Assembly (NCBI GenBank): GCA_028687205.1
Contig: JAQUAP010000010.1
Span: 5,174-22,903, forward strand
Reading direction: 5' to 3'
Length of the DNA stretch: 17,730 nt
DNA from: Candidatus Omnitrophota bacterium
Lineage (GTDB): Bacteria > Omnitrophota > Gorgyraeia > Gygaellales > Profunditerraquicolaceae
In this document: one piece after another, positions 7,556 through 14,479 of the stretch
Numbering within the stretch: the stretch's first letter is position 1
Layout: each line of letters begins with the position of its first letter
Position numbers and translations under genes: made by a program
The notes under the pieces: model-generated
Seen by the model: the letters and a program-made list of their open reading frames with translations, nothing else
What the model was told of the DNA's origin: nothing
Database searches by the model: none

Positions 7556-8370
7556 TACCCTCTCTTCTCCTTTGCTGGATTGCCCATAACTATTGATCCC
7601 TCTGGAACATCTTTTGTTACAACAGAACCCATGCCTATTGTGCTATCAGACCCAATTGTTATCCCATCCCTAATTAAAGCACCAAAACCAATAAAACACC
7701 TGTCCCCAATTTTAACACCTCCTCCCAGTCCGGCAAAAGCAACAATTATGCAATCCTCCCCAACTATTACATTGTGGGCAATATGAACAAGATTATCAAT
7801 TTTCGTTCCTTTGCCAATTATGGTATTTCCGAATGTTCCTCTATCTATACAAGAGTTTGAACCGATTTCAACATTATCTCCTATCTCCACGCCTCCATAA
7901 TGCCAAAACTTTTGCAGAGAATTGTCCTCTTGTCTCTCATAAGAAAATCCATCTCCCCCAATTACACAGCCAGGACAGATAACAACATTAGAACCGATTT
8001 TTATTTGCTTCCCCATAAAAATCACATTTGGGAATTCAGGCAAGGGTTCAGAGATGCAGTTTTCATTGACAAAATATTTATCCAATATTCTGATAAATAG
8101 CTTGCGTGAATCCCGTGGGATGACAAAAGTTCTTTTCTCCAAATCATTTTCATCTATTAAAGAATCAATCAAATCATCTACCAAAGAAGGATCAACAATA
8201 ACAACCCCTCTCAGCGTTGAAGTCTCAAAAGAAGGATTAATCTTTGACAAGAAAGCAATAGAGGTATCATCTGTATTGGAAATATCAGCAGGATGATCAA
8301 ATTCACGAGAAAGAGAACCTATAATTGCCGAATATGGTTCCAAAGCCATAACAACGTCCCAGATAACCAT
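7555..8370 (-). CDS. LpxD-like nucleotide-sugar N-acyltransferase (left-handed beta-helix)
   Basis: A 271-residue protein with LpxD architecture. The N-terminal domain (about 1-100) carries the SIAFLSK and VVIVDPS segments of the LpxD uridine-binding part. From about 105 it is a hexapeptide-repeat beta-helix with GGDGFSYERQ, IGDNVEIGSNSCIDRGT and IDNLVHIAHNVIVGE, where the His of IAHN matches the LpxD catalytic position. It is shorter than typical LpxD (about 340) and lacks the long C-terminal helices, ending in a generic acetyltransferase tail. I use the ATG at 8370, with AAGGAG at 8378-8383, not the upstream ATG at 8388. Housekeeping lipid A synthesis is one option. Its position beside an aminotransferase suggests instead acylation of a 3-amino sugar. 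Confidence 0.85.
   Translation of the reverse strand: MVIWDVVMALEPYSAIIGSLSREFDHPADISNTDDTSIAFLSKINPSFETSTLRGVVIVDPSLVDDLIDSLIDENDLEKRTFVIPRDSRKLFIRILDKYFVNENCISEPLPEFPNVIFMGKQIKIGSNVVICPGCVIGGDGFSYERQEDNSLQKFWHYGGVEIGDNVEIGSNSCIDRGTFGNTIIGKGTKIDNLVHIAHNVIVGEDCIIVAFAGLGGGVKIGDRCFIGFGALIRDGITIGSDSTIGMGSVVTKDVPEGSIVMGNPAKEKRG
7571..7638. repeat. 68-bp near-identical block shared with 13027-13094 (copy 1)
   Basis: It matches 13027-13094 at 66 of 68 positions. Both mismatches are synonymous (Val GTT/GTC and Pro CCA/CCG). It encodes the 3' end of the LpxD-like gene (GMGSVVTKDVPEGSIVMGNP). Similarity stops abruptly at both ends although the two genes belong to different subfamilies. Confidence 0.92.
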
Positions 8371-8371
8371 T

Positions 8372-9106
8372 TTATTTCTCCTTCTCATTACAGCAGATTT
8401 CCAGTTTCTTTCCCTTCATATCCTTGACATATGCAGGGTTGTCACCATAGTCTCGATGAATTATCCTGATCTGATTTGATATGTATCTCTTTATAATTTC
8501 TGAATAAGGAGAATCTGTCTCGGCATAATAAAGAGGATGCAACAAAATCTGCATAGGTTTCTTCGCTGCTCTAACAAATTCATAGGGTTCTTTTGCTCTA
8601 AAATTCTTACAAGAGTCTGAAATGTAATTGCTATCACCCCAGACTTTCTTATCATAAGCATCAATGAAACCCTCTACTGAAAATTTATTCTTGTAAATTG
8701 ATGGATTATGTAAGCTGATGGACTTGACACAGTTCTTTTTTGGTAGCATCGATTCCAGTATTTTTATTTCCAACTCACACATATGTTGTATCTCTGAAGA
8801 ATAAATAGCTGGATCAAAGTGCAATCCTATCTCAAATCCTTTTTCGCAAAACCAATGCAGTAAAAACTTTAGTGCAAATATGTTATATGTCGGTGAAGCA
8901 ACCCTGAAAAAGAAAGTTGACTTGATAGAAAACTTGCTTTCTACTCCTGCCAGATAAAAAGCAGCTGTTGGATCCAAATCAACATCGTGTCTTAACACAA
9001 TCGGATTATCCACCTTGTCCATATTTTCAAACGAAGTTACTGTTCCCTGCTCTCCCAGAAATGCAAAATATTTCCTCAACCCATCATATGTAAATTGCCA
9101 GCTCAT
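8372..9106 (-). CDS. NodB-like polysaccharide deacetylase family protein (second copy)
   Basis: A 244-residue protein with a carbohydrate esterase 4-like fold. It shows IVLRHDVDLDP (36-46), holding H40, D41 and D43 as metal/base candidates, STFFFRV (63-69), a strand typical after motif 1, and FEIGLHFDPA (91-100) with His96. Later segments include LLHPLYYAE, a C-terminal His motif. No signal peptide or membrane helix is seen. It is not closely similar to the copy at 4780-5490; motif 1 differs (RHDVD against FDCDW), so the two likely have different substrates. The start forms an ATGA overlap with the 43-residue ORF, and the stop sits one base before the LpxD-like start. A deacetylase next to an acyltransferase suggests exchange of N-acyl groups, but this is inference. 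Confidence 0.82.
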   Translation of the reverse strand: MSWQFTYDGLRKYFAFLGEQGTVTSFENMDKVDNPIVLRHDVDLDPTAAFYLAGVESKFSIKSTFFFRVASPTYNIFALKFLLHWFCEKGFEIGLHFDPAIYSSEIQHMCELEIKILESMLPKKNCVKSISLHNPSIYKNKFSVEGFIDAYDKKVWGDSNYISDSCKNFRAKEPYEFVRAAKKPMQILLHPLYYAETDSPYSEIIKRYISNQIRIIHRDYGDNPAYVKDMKGKKLEICCNEKEK

Positions 9107-9234
9107 TTCTTTTTCCTCTTATTATATCCCGATGAATAAATGGCTCTCCCTTGAGCATCAGCTTTTTTCTTAGTTGGATATACTTTCCCTGATTTGCCCC
9201 ATTTCCAGCCGCCCTTTACTTTATGTGTTGGCAT
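9103..9234 (-). CDS. Small basic phage protein of 43 residues
   Basis: A short ORF beginning MPTHKVKGGWKWGKSGKVYP and continuing with TKKKADAQGRAIYSSGY and a Lys/Arg-rich tail. It strongly resembles the tiny phage proteins with a K-G-G-x-x-W-G-x-S-G-K-V-Y pattern and an A-x-x-QGRAIYASG segment, usually seen near head genes; their function is not known to me. A good site (AAGGAG, 8 nt before the ATG at 9234) lies inside the end of the FemAB-like gene, which it overlaps by 14 bases. Its stop overlaps the next deacetylase start (ATGA). Coupling on both sides and family resemblance make it a real gene. The positive charge would fit nucleic-acid or capsid contact. Confidence 0.82.
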   Translation of the reverse strand: MPTHKVKGGWKWGKSGKVYPTKKKADAQGRAIYSSGYNKRKKK

Positions 9235-10315
9235 GTTCTTCCATCTCCTTAAACGGTAAAACATAAAAATATTTATACTGTTCCAGAATTGCCTCTTTAG
9301 TCACCCAAGGTTCTAATGGCCTGAATAGCAATGTATGATATGTGTACGGAAAAGTTTTTCCTCCAAACCTGCTTTTGAAATGCTTAACCCCATCCATTCC
9401 AACAACCAGAGAACCACCCCAATTCCAGTATTTGTACCCTCTCTGGGCAGCATCCATCATGGCCAGATGAATCAAAATATGCAAAGGATCAATGCTTCTA
9501 TATTCCAGAGATGTGGCAGGAATCATATAGTCAACGGTCTTGTTATAATATTTCAGCAATAGAGCCGCTGCTGGATCATCTGTTTTCTTATCATAGGAAA
9601 TGAATAACTTATAATCTTCGTTTTCCTTCAGAGTCTTGATGATATCAAATTCCTTTGTTTTATAAGGAGCACCAACTGCCTCCATATTCTCCTTGTGAGT
9701 TTTCATCAGGAATTCAAAAGCCTCAGGCCTGTAACTCACTTCTGCTCTACATAACTCAATTGATTTTCTCAGTTGATTACGAGTTTTCTGATGGTACATT
9801 CCAATTAACTGATGCTCCAGCAAATCCTTATCCTCTATGCTTTTGCAATCTGGCAAGGTAGTCATTGTCCCAATTCTATAATCCTCTAAATATCTCCCTT
9901 CTTCTTTCTCACAAAACAAATCTTTATAGTCCCACTGATTTTCATGAAAAGGATTTGATATGATAGTTGCAGAAACACAATTTGTCCATTTTGCAGTTTT
10001 GAAAAAGGCATCCACCAGCTGTTTTGAAACTTCTGGGGAGTCGGCTATCACTCCCGGATTGCTACCAAACCAAGGCAAAGAGTTTAATACAGCCCCATAA
10101 ATCCCTTTCTTCATAAAAGCTGGCAAAACTCCAACAACCTGCCTTTCTCCATTTCTGGCGATAAAATAATACGGGATACAACTTTTATCAAGCAATTGAG
10201 TCAGGAAATACAAAAACTTGAGGGAAGCGTTGAATGAAGCGAAAGAGAATTTATTGATAAATTCAGAATAGTCAATTATATCTTCTTTTGAGGAAACTAC
10301 ATCACAAGTTATCAT
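9221..10315 (-). CDS. FemAB/GNAT-fold acyltransferase-like protein
   Basis: A 364-residue protein resembling the Acetyltransf_6/FemAB-type double-GNAT proteins common in exopolysaccharide and capsule clusters. Supporting segments are SFASFNASLKFLYFL near residue 25, an Arg/Lys-rich QKTRNQLRKSIELC helix near 185, and the C-terminal signature GYKYWNWGGS followed by GVKHFKSRFGGK (about 295-325), with an aromatic strand pair YTYHTLLFRP. The family transfers aminoacyl or acyl groups; which is used here cannot be seen. It is soluble, with no signal peptide. Its start has AAAAGGAGC, and a 46-base gap separates it from the SDR upstream. Downstream it overlaps the 43-residue ORF. It could modify the amino sugar made by neighbouring aminotransferases. 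Confidence 0.78.
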   Translation of the reverse strand: MITCDVVSSKEDIIDYSEFINKFSFASFNASLKFLYFLTQLLDKSCIPYYFIARNGERQVVGVLPAFMKKGIYGAVLNSLPWFGSNPGVIADSPEVSKQLVDAFFKTAKWTNCVSATIISNPFHENQWDYKDLFCEKEEGRYLEDYRIGTMTTLPDCKSIEDKDLLEHQLIGMYHQKTRNQLRKSIELCRAEVSYRPEAFEFLMKTHKENMEAVGAPYKTKEFDIIKTLKENEDYKLFISYDKKTDDPAAALLLKYYNKTVDYMIPATSLEYRSIDPLHILIHLAMMDAAQRGYKYWNWGGSLVVGMDGVKHFKSRFGGKTFPYTYHTLLFRPLEPWVTKEAILEQYKYFYVLPFKEMEEHANT

Positions 10316-10326
10316 TTCAAGCTCCT

Positions 10327-10339
10327 TTTATATTATAAA
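10327..10339 (-). promoter_or_regulatory. Palindromic TATAATATAA motif before the FemAB-like gene
   Basis: The 13-bp TTTATAATATAAA is a perfect palindrome around a central A. It lies just upstream of the AAAAGGAGC ribosome binding site of the gene starting at 10315. A near-identical motif occupies the same place before 13457, and a weaker one before 11590. It matches a sigma70 -10 box, but transcription would then begin inside the ribosome binding site, and no -35 is evident. It may be an A/U-rich translation element instead. Confidence 0.3.
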
Positions 10340-10361
10340 TGAAATAACCATTAAAGAAAAA

Positions 10362-11303
10362 CTAATTCATTCTTTTTTTGATATACCAGTCAATTGTTTT
10401 CTCCAATCCATCTAACATTCCTATTTGATGCTCAAATCCCAAAACATCTTTTGCCTTGAAGGTATTGGCGATATGTCTTCTGATGTCTCCCGATCTTTCA
10501 CGTTCATGCAAGATAGGCTTAACATCAAGTCCCTTCTTTGCCAATATTGCTTGAATTGTTTTTATCAACCAGCCAATAGAAATATCATGGCCAGAAGCGA
10601 TATTGAACACCTCTCCTTTTAAATTCTTCTTCTCCATCATCAGCAAAGCAGCTCTAATTGTATCTTCAACAAAAATATAATCTCTTGTTTGATTCCCATC
10701 TCCATAAATAATAGGAGATTTCCCATCCAGGATTCTATTTATTGTCAAGGGGATAACTCCGGCATAGGATTGATCGTTCTGTCTGCTGCCATAGTTATTA
10801 AATGGCCTGATAACAGAAATATCACAATTGAAAGTTTTGGAATAGGACATACAGATAAAATCTCCTGCTGCTTTACTGGCAGCATAAGGAGTTGATGGTT
10901 CAATCGGATGATCTTCGCCCATAGAAGCATATTGTGCTGAGCCATAAACCTCAGACGAACTAAAATGAATCAATCTGTTATAACACCCAATCCTTAATAG
11001 CTCGCATAAGTTGCAAATAATCTTTATGTTAAGACCAACATTATGAAAAGGCTTTTCCAAAGAATGAGGCAAGGGCAATACAGCCAGATTGAAAATGATC
11101 TCAGGCCTCTCCTCTATTATAGAATGCAGCAGGGAATAAAAATCTGATGCATCAATTTTATAATTAAGAGCTTCTTTGGGAATGTTTTCTTCTTTACCAA
11201 GGAAGAAATTATCAACAACGCTCACAATATGTCCTGCTGCCAAAAGACCATCAACAAGATGACTACCAATAAAACCAGCCCCTCCTACAACCATCACTCT
11301 CAT
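10362..11303 (-). CDS. Extended SDR nucleotide-sugar epimerase/dehydratase
   Basis: A 313-residue NAD-dependent enzyme of the UDP-glucose 4-epimerase / NDP-hexose dehydratase group. It shows GGAGFIG (7-13), the adenine-ribose Asp in VVDNFFLG, HFSSSEVYG (113-121) with the active-site Ser, YAASK (Y140, K144) as the catalytic pair, and VIRPFNNYGSRQ, a typical substrate-binding stretch. YGDGNQTRDYIFVEDT near the C-terminal domain is also family-typical. All catalytic residues are present, unlike the SDR at 5487-6458. Candidate activities are 4-epimerase, 4,6-dehydratase or UDP-xylose/uronate-type conversion; sequence by eye does not separate them. It starts 5 bases after the 93-residue ORF. Confidence 0.92.
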   Translation of the reverse strand: MRVMVVGGAGFIGSHLVDGLLAAGHIVSVVDNFFLGKEENIPKEALNYKIDASDFYSLLHSIIEERPEIIFNLAVLPLPHSLEKPFHNVGLNIKIICNLCELLRIGCYNRLIHFSSSEVYGSAQYASMGEDHPIEPSTPYAASKAAGDFICMSYSKTFNCDISVIRPFNNYGSRQNDQSYAGVIPLTINRILDGKSPIIYGDGNQTRDYIFVEDTIRAALLMMEKKNLKGEVFNIASGHDISIGWLIKTIQAILAKKGLDVKPILHERERSGDIRRHIANTFKAKDVLGFEHQIGMLDGLEKTIDWYIKKRMN

Positions 11304-11308
11304 GTTTT

Positions 11309-11590
11309 TTAACCTATCCTTCTTCCTTTTTCATCTGCAAAATGATGAAAAGAACCCTCGCCTACTAAATAAGCATCCTGATATTGGCATGTGTCGAAAG
11401 GATTTTCCAATAGAGCATCCAAAGAAATCAATTCGGTGTATTCCTTCAACTCCCCATTTATAAGCATCGCAAAGGTTCTGTCTCGACCTTTGTCCCTCAG
11501 CTCCTTCCATTGCTGTCTTGAATAAAACAATTTGCCAGTTAAGCCTGTCTCTGTCAATTTCTGACTAAAATCAAATCCGTGATTGCTCAT
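11309..11590 (-). CDS. Hypothetical protein of 93 residues
   Basis: I do not recognise this protein. It is soluble, mixed charge, with no signal peptide, Cys cluster or membrane helix. Visible parts are LFYSRQQWKELRDKGRDR (about 21-38) and a likely beta strand TFAMLINGELKEY. The C-terminal part is aromatic and Gly-rich (YLVGEGSFHHFADEKG). It has its own ribosome binding site (AGAAGGGAGAAGG) and sits between the DegT gene (30 bases upstream) and the SDR (5 bases downstream), in step with the rest of the operon. It is probably a phage gene lodged among sugar genes. Confidence 0.7.
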   Translation of the reverse strand: MSNHGFDFSQKLTETGLTGKLFYSRQQWKELRDKGRDRTFAMLINGELKEYTELISLDALLENPFDTCQYQDAYLVGEGSFHHFADEKGRRIG

Positions 11591-11600
11591 TCCTTCTCCC

Positions 11601-11612
11601 TTCTATTATAAC
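11601..11612 (-). promoter_or_regulatory. TATAATA motif before the 93-residue ORF
   Basis: GTTATAATAGAA lies 10 nt before the ATG at 11590, directly next to the ribosome binding site. It resembles the palindromic motifs at 10327-10339 and 13470-13482 but is an imperfect match. Confidence 0.2.
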
Positions 11613-11619
11613 TTATATT

Positions 11620-12723
11620 TCACCATTCTTTCGATAAATCTAAATCTGGATAAATAGGCAAAGAAATAACATTGTTAAACAGATATTCTGAATTAACAAA
11701 TGTGTCCTTCTTCCTTGTCGCAAAAGCATCTGGATACATATGGCAAGCATAAGTTCCAATCCCGGTCTCGAACCCACGGTGCTTGAAATAATTGGTTACA
11801 GATTCTCTTGTCCCTGGATCACACAAAGGAGTGTATGACTGGTAAATGTTTCTGTAACTGTCTGGCACCATTAGCCTGTCTTTTAGGATTGAATCATTCT
11901 TGATTATTTCATCCCATTGTTTCGCAACAGCTTTTCTTTTCTGAATGATCAAATCTATTTTTTTCAGTTGAGCCAGTCCAATGGCAGCAGTTATATCGGA
12001 CATCTTGTAGTTGAATCCACGCTTATCAAATTGAATCTCGCCAGTTCTCTCATGTGCCCTTTCCATGCCAAAAGCAGAAAGCTTTTTGATCTTTTCTGCC
12101 CACCTATGATCATCTGTTACAACAATCCCTCCTTCTCCAGTTGTGATTCCCTTTCTGGCATGCAAGGAAAAACAGCCTAAATCTCCCTGAATTCCTACCA
12201 TCCTCTTATTTGTTTTTACATAAGATGCTCCCAATGAACAGGCAGCATCTTCAATCAAATAAATTTTCTTCTTTTTCGCAATGGAATAATGATTCTTGAT
12301 TTCACTCTTGATTTCATTCATTCCAGGACAAGGTTGGCCGAACAGATGAACAACGATGACGGCCTTTGTATTTGGTGTTATCGCCTTGACAAAATCTCTG
12401 TGCCTTATACTATACGCTTGTAATCCTACATCGGTAAATACTGGCCTTGCACCAGTTTGCATAACCGCCAATGCTGTTGCCGGAAACGTATAATCTGGCA
12501 CAATAACATCATCTCCTCTACCTATTCCCAAAGCTATCAGAGACAGATATAGAGCAGAGGTACAACTTGAAACAGTAACAGCATATTCGCTATCTACATA
12601 TTCGCAGATAGCTTTCTCAAATTCGGAGCATTTTCTGCCTTGAGCAATCCATCCAGATTCCATCACCTCTTTTACAGCATCTAATTCTTCCTGCCCATAA
12701 TAAGGCTTTGTAAGAGGAATCAT
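11620..12723 (-). CDS. DegT/DnrJ/EryC1-family sugar aminotransferase (copy 2)
   Basis: A 367-residue PLP-dependent nucleotide-sugar aminotransferase. Motifs are SSCTSALYL (52-60) for phosphate binding, VPDYTFPATA (75-84), LIEDAACSLGA with Asp159, and CFSLHARKGITTGEGG with the PLP Lys191. The SLHARKxITTGEGG form is commoner in ArnB/PseC-like and perosamine-synthase-like enzymes than in WbpE, so it probably acts on a different keto-sugar (for example a 4-keto sugar) from copy 1. It begins with an ATGA overlap on the zinc-ribbon gene. An N-acetyltransferase gene follows the usual partner pattern just upstream at 12993-13457. The protein ends with IYPDLDLSKEW, slightly early compared with many members, but no key residue is lost. 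Confidence 0.93.
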   Translation of the reverse strand: MIPLTKPYYGQEELDAVKEVMESGWIAQGRKCSEFEKAICEYVDSEYAVTVSSCTSALYLSLIALGIGRGDDVIVPDYTFPATALAVMQTGARPVFTDVGLQAYSIRHRDFVKAITPNTKAVIVVHLFGQPCPGMNEIKSEIKNHYSIAKKKKIYLIEDAACSLGASYVKTNKRMVGIQGDLGCFSLHARKGITTGEGGIVVTDDHRWAEKIKKLSAFGMERAHERTGEIQFDKRGFNYKMSDITAAIGLAQLKKIDLIIQKRKAVAKQWDEIIKNDSILKDRLMVPDSYRNIYQSYTPLCDPGTRESVTNYFKHRGFETGIGTYACHMYPDAFATRKKDTFVNSEYLFNNVISLPIYPDLDLSKEW

Positions 12724-12989
12724 GCTGCTTGCGCTTTCTTTACTGGATTCAAATGTGATAAAATTTTAAAGAGCTTTCCTGTCTCCTTAACTGCAACCTC
12801 TTTCCGATTAACCTGCTTACTTTTTTGCCGAGCCATCTTTTCAAAATCCTCTTTCGCCAGAATGTTTTTAGCTGGAAAATACTGTCTCAATTCAACAGCT
12901 CCCCTGCTCGTGCAACAAGGACAAAACTCTTCCTCCTGACGATAAATCATGTCGCAATCTAAACAAACAACCGCTTCTCTCACAAACAT
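12720..12989 (-). CDS. Small zinc-ribbon protein
   Basis: An 89-residue protein with an N-terminal zinc ribbon: CLDC (C9, C12) and CPCC (first Cys about residue 23), a CxxC pair repeated 11 residues apart. The remainder is Lys/Arg-rich and predicted helical (KEDFEKMARQKSKQVNRKEV). Small zinc ribbons of this kind are frequent in phages; some bind nucleic acid, and the basic tail would fit that. It starts 3 bases after the acetyltransferase stop and overlaps the aminotransferase start by ATGA. Its presence inside sugar genes looks like a phage gene interleaved in the cassette rather than part of the pathway. Confidence 0.75.
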   Translation of the reverse strand: MFVREAVVCLDCDMIYRQEEEFCPCCTSRGAVELRQYFPAKNILAKEDFEKMARQKSKQVNRKEVAVKETGKLFKILSHLNPVKKAQAA

Positions 12990-12992
12990 GTT

Positions 12993-13457
12993 TTAGTCCT
13001 CCTTCCATATTTTTTTAAGTCTTATTTTTGCCGGATTGCCCATAACTATTGATCCCTCTGGGACATCTTTTGTTACAACAGAACCCATGCCTATCAATGA
13101 TCTCTCTCCAATTGTTATTCCCGGAGCTATAACGGCCTTTGCCCCAATTCTGGCATTCTTTTTTACAACCGTTTTCCTCCACTCAGCCTTATGGCTGGGA
13201 GGGTATTTATCATTGGTAAATAGCACTCCTGGACCAATAAAACAGCCGTCTTCTATTGTAATACCAGACGGAATAAAGCAGAAAGCCCCTATTGAAACAT
13301 TATCCCCAATCACCACTCCTGGACCAATCTCAACAAAAGCCCCTATGTTGCTATTGCCAATAATACAAAAAGAATCTTCATTGCCATAAATATTCACAAG
13401 CTCAGGATGCCATATTTTCGCAAACTCTCCAATCTTAACAAATCGCTCATCGATCAT
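12993..13457 (-). CDS. Hexapeptide-repeat sugar N-acetyltransferase, WbpD/WlbB/FdtC-like
   Basis: A 154-residue left-handed beta-helix acetyltransferase. Repeats are visible at IGAFVEIGPGVVIGDNVSIG (about 37-56) and continue to IGAKAVIAPGITIGERSLIG. The loop GVLFTNDKYPPS (about 81-92) is the FTND signature of enzymes that acetylate a 3- or 4-amino group on an NDP-sugar with acetyl-CoA. Length fits the 150-200 residue family. The aminotransferase two genes downstream is the natural supplier of the amine. Its 3' end shares a 68-bp block with the LpxD-like gene. The start has AAGAGGAGC upstream. Confidence 0.9.
   Translation of the reverse strand: MIDERFVKIGEFAKIWHPELVNIYGNEDSFCIIGNSNIGAFVEIGPGVVIGDNVSIGAFCFIPSGITIEDGCFIGPGVLFTNDKYPPSHKAEWRKTVVKKNARIGAKAVIAPGITIGERSLIGMGSVVTKDVPEGSIVMGNPAKIRLKKIWKED
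13027..13094. repeat. 68-bp near-identical block shared with 7571-7638 (copy 2)
   Basis: Second copy, encoding the same GMGSVVTKDVPEGSIVMGNP tail in the WbpD-like gene. Two mismatches in 68, both silent. The two copies lie about 5.4 kb apart in direct orientation. Confidence 0.92.
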
Positions 13458-13469
13458 GCTGATGCTCCT

Positions 13470-13482
13470 CTTATATTATAAG
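13470..13482 (-). promoter_or_regulatory. Palindromic TATAATATAA motif before the acetyltransferase gene
   Basis: CTTATAATATAAG is a perfect 13-bp palindrome around a central A, overlapping the GAGGAG ribosome binding site (13465-13470) of the gene starting at 13457. It lies in one of the few real gaps of the cluster. Promoter, RNA-processing site or A/U-rich translation enhancer are all possible. Confidence 0.3.
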
Positions 13483-13489
13483 CTTATTT

Positions 13490-14479
13490 TTAGAAATCCC
13501 GATAAATAATATCTGGGTTCCTAAATCCGTCTAAATATAACTCCCTATGCATAATCAGATCAAACAAATATAAATATTTTTTCAGGATTGTCCTTGTCTG
13601 GAAATTTATGAATGCAAATAAGCGACTTGTTGTTCCCAGCTCTCTGACTTCATCATATTTGCCTATTAAGTTCTTAATCTGTCGCTTCAATGTATCCTTC
13701 CTTACGATCACCGTGGGATTGTCTGGAAAGAAAGTCATTATCCATGGATCAAGACAGCTCATCACTACATGGCCAAGATACATGCTCTCAACTCCACTTA
13801 TTCCCCAAGCACTGTGAAGACTTGTGAATGTCACATGGCTTTCTCTCTTCTTTTCCAAAGCCTCTTTATTACTCATTCCCTGAATAATGTTAAGTTCAAC
13901 ATCTTCGCCCTCTTGCTGCAATTCCTTGATCGTCTCTCCAAGAACATCATACCCTTTTAATGGATGACCTGCTGAGCCAGCACAAATCTTTAATGGATCG
14001 CCTTTTTCATAAGGAACACAAAGAGGAATTTCTTCCCATTTCATATCTCCATAGGCCGTCAGAAAAGAGTTGAGATGATAATATGAGTTTGGCAATAAAC
14101 CCGTAATGCTCCAACCTGTTCCAGTAATAGCCGCAACACCAGTCTTTTCGTGAAAGGCCTTTATCGCTTCTGAATTTTCTCTCAATTCAGAACCATAATA
14201 TTTCACGCAACAATTGTTTTTATTCAGGAGCTTATTGAAATCAACTCCCGGCCAATTAAATATCCCTCTCCCAAAATGGAAAAAATCACATTGGTTACAC
14301 CAATCCGCAGCTTCTTTCTTAGCAGCATCTGAATTCAGAATGATGTCCTTATCATAAGCAAAAGAATCATCAAAAGCTATGATACATCTGGCCTTATGCT
14401 TTGTATATTTATTGATTGCTCTCGTCAAAGCAGTTGGTTGGCCTCCGATATTAAAGTCACTAATAATAGCTATATTCAT
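13490..14479 (-). CDS. GT4-like (GT-B fold) glycosyltransferase
   Basis: A 329-residue retaining-type glycosyltransferase candidate that would move a sugar from a nucleotide donor to a surface-glycan acceptor in the cytoplasm. The N-terminal half has MNIAIISDFNIGGQ, a GT-B Rossmann start. The C-terminal half has KICAGSAGHPLKGYDVL (a degenerate form of the S-x-x-x-KG donor loop), then NIIQGMSNKEAL, and GISGVESMYLGHVVMSC, where the Glu corresponds to the GT4 E-x7-E region. It is shorter than most GT4 enzymes (350-400). I use the ATG at 14479, in ATGA overlap with the MazG-like gene, not the upstream ATG at 14485. It is the only clear glycosyltransferase here. Confidence 0.82.
   Translation of the reverse strand: MNIAIISDFNIGGQPTALTRAINKYTKHKARCIIAFDDSFAYDKDIILNSDAAKKEAADWCNQCDFFHFGRGIFNWPGVDFNKLLNKNNCCVKYYGSELRENSEAIKAFHEKTGVAAITGTGWSITGLLPNSYYHLNSFLTAYGDMKWEEIPLCVPYEKGDPLKICAGSAGHPLKGYDVLGETIKELQQEGEDVELNIIQGMSNKEALEKKRESHVTFTSLHSAWGISGVESMYLGHVVMSCLDPWIMTFFPDNPTVIVRKDTLKRQIKNLIGKYDEVRELGTTSRLFAFINFQTRTILKKYLYLFDLIMHRELYLDGFRNPDIIYRDF

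Noticed and set aside
7176..7589. 137-codon plus-strand open frame
   Set aside because: It lies entirely opposite the WbpE-like aminotransferase and LpxD-like genes, whose motifs are unambiguous; it has no recognisable motif.
13036..13389. 117-codon plus-strand open frame, similar at its start to one at 7580
   Set aside because: It is antisense to the WbpD-like gene. The similarity is the shadow of the 68-bp shared block, not a gene family.
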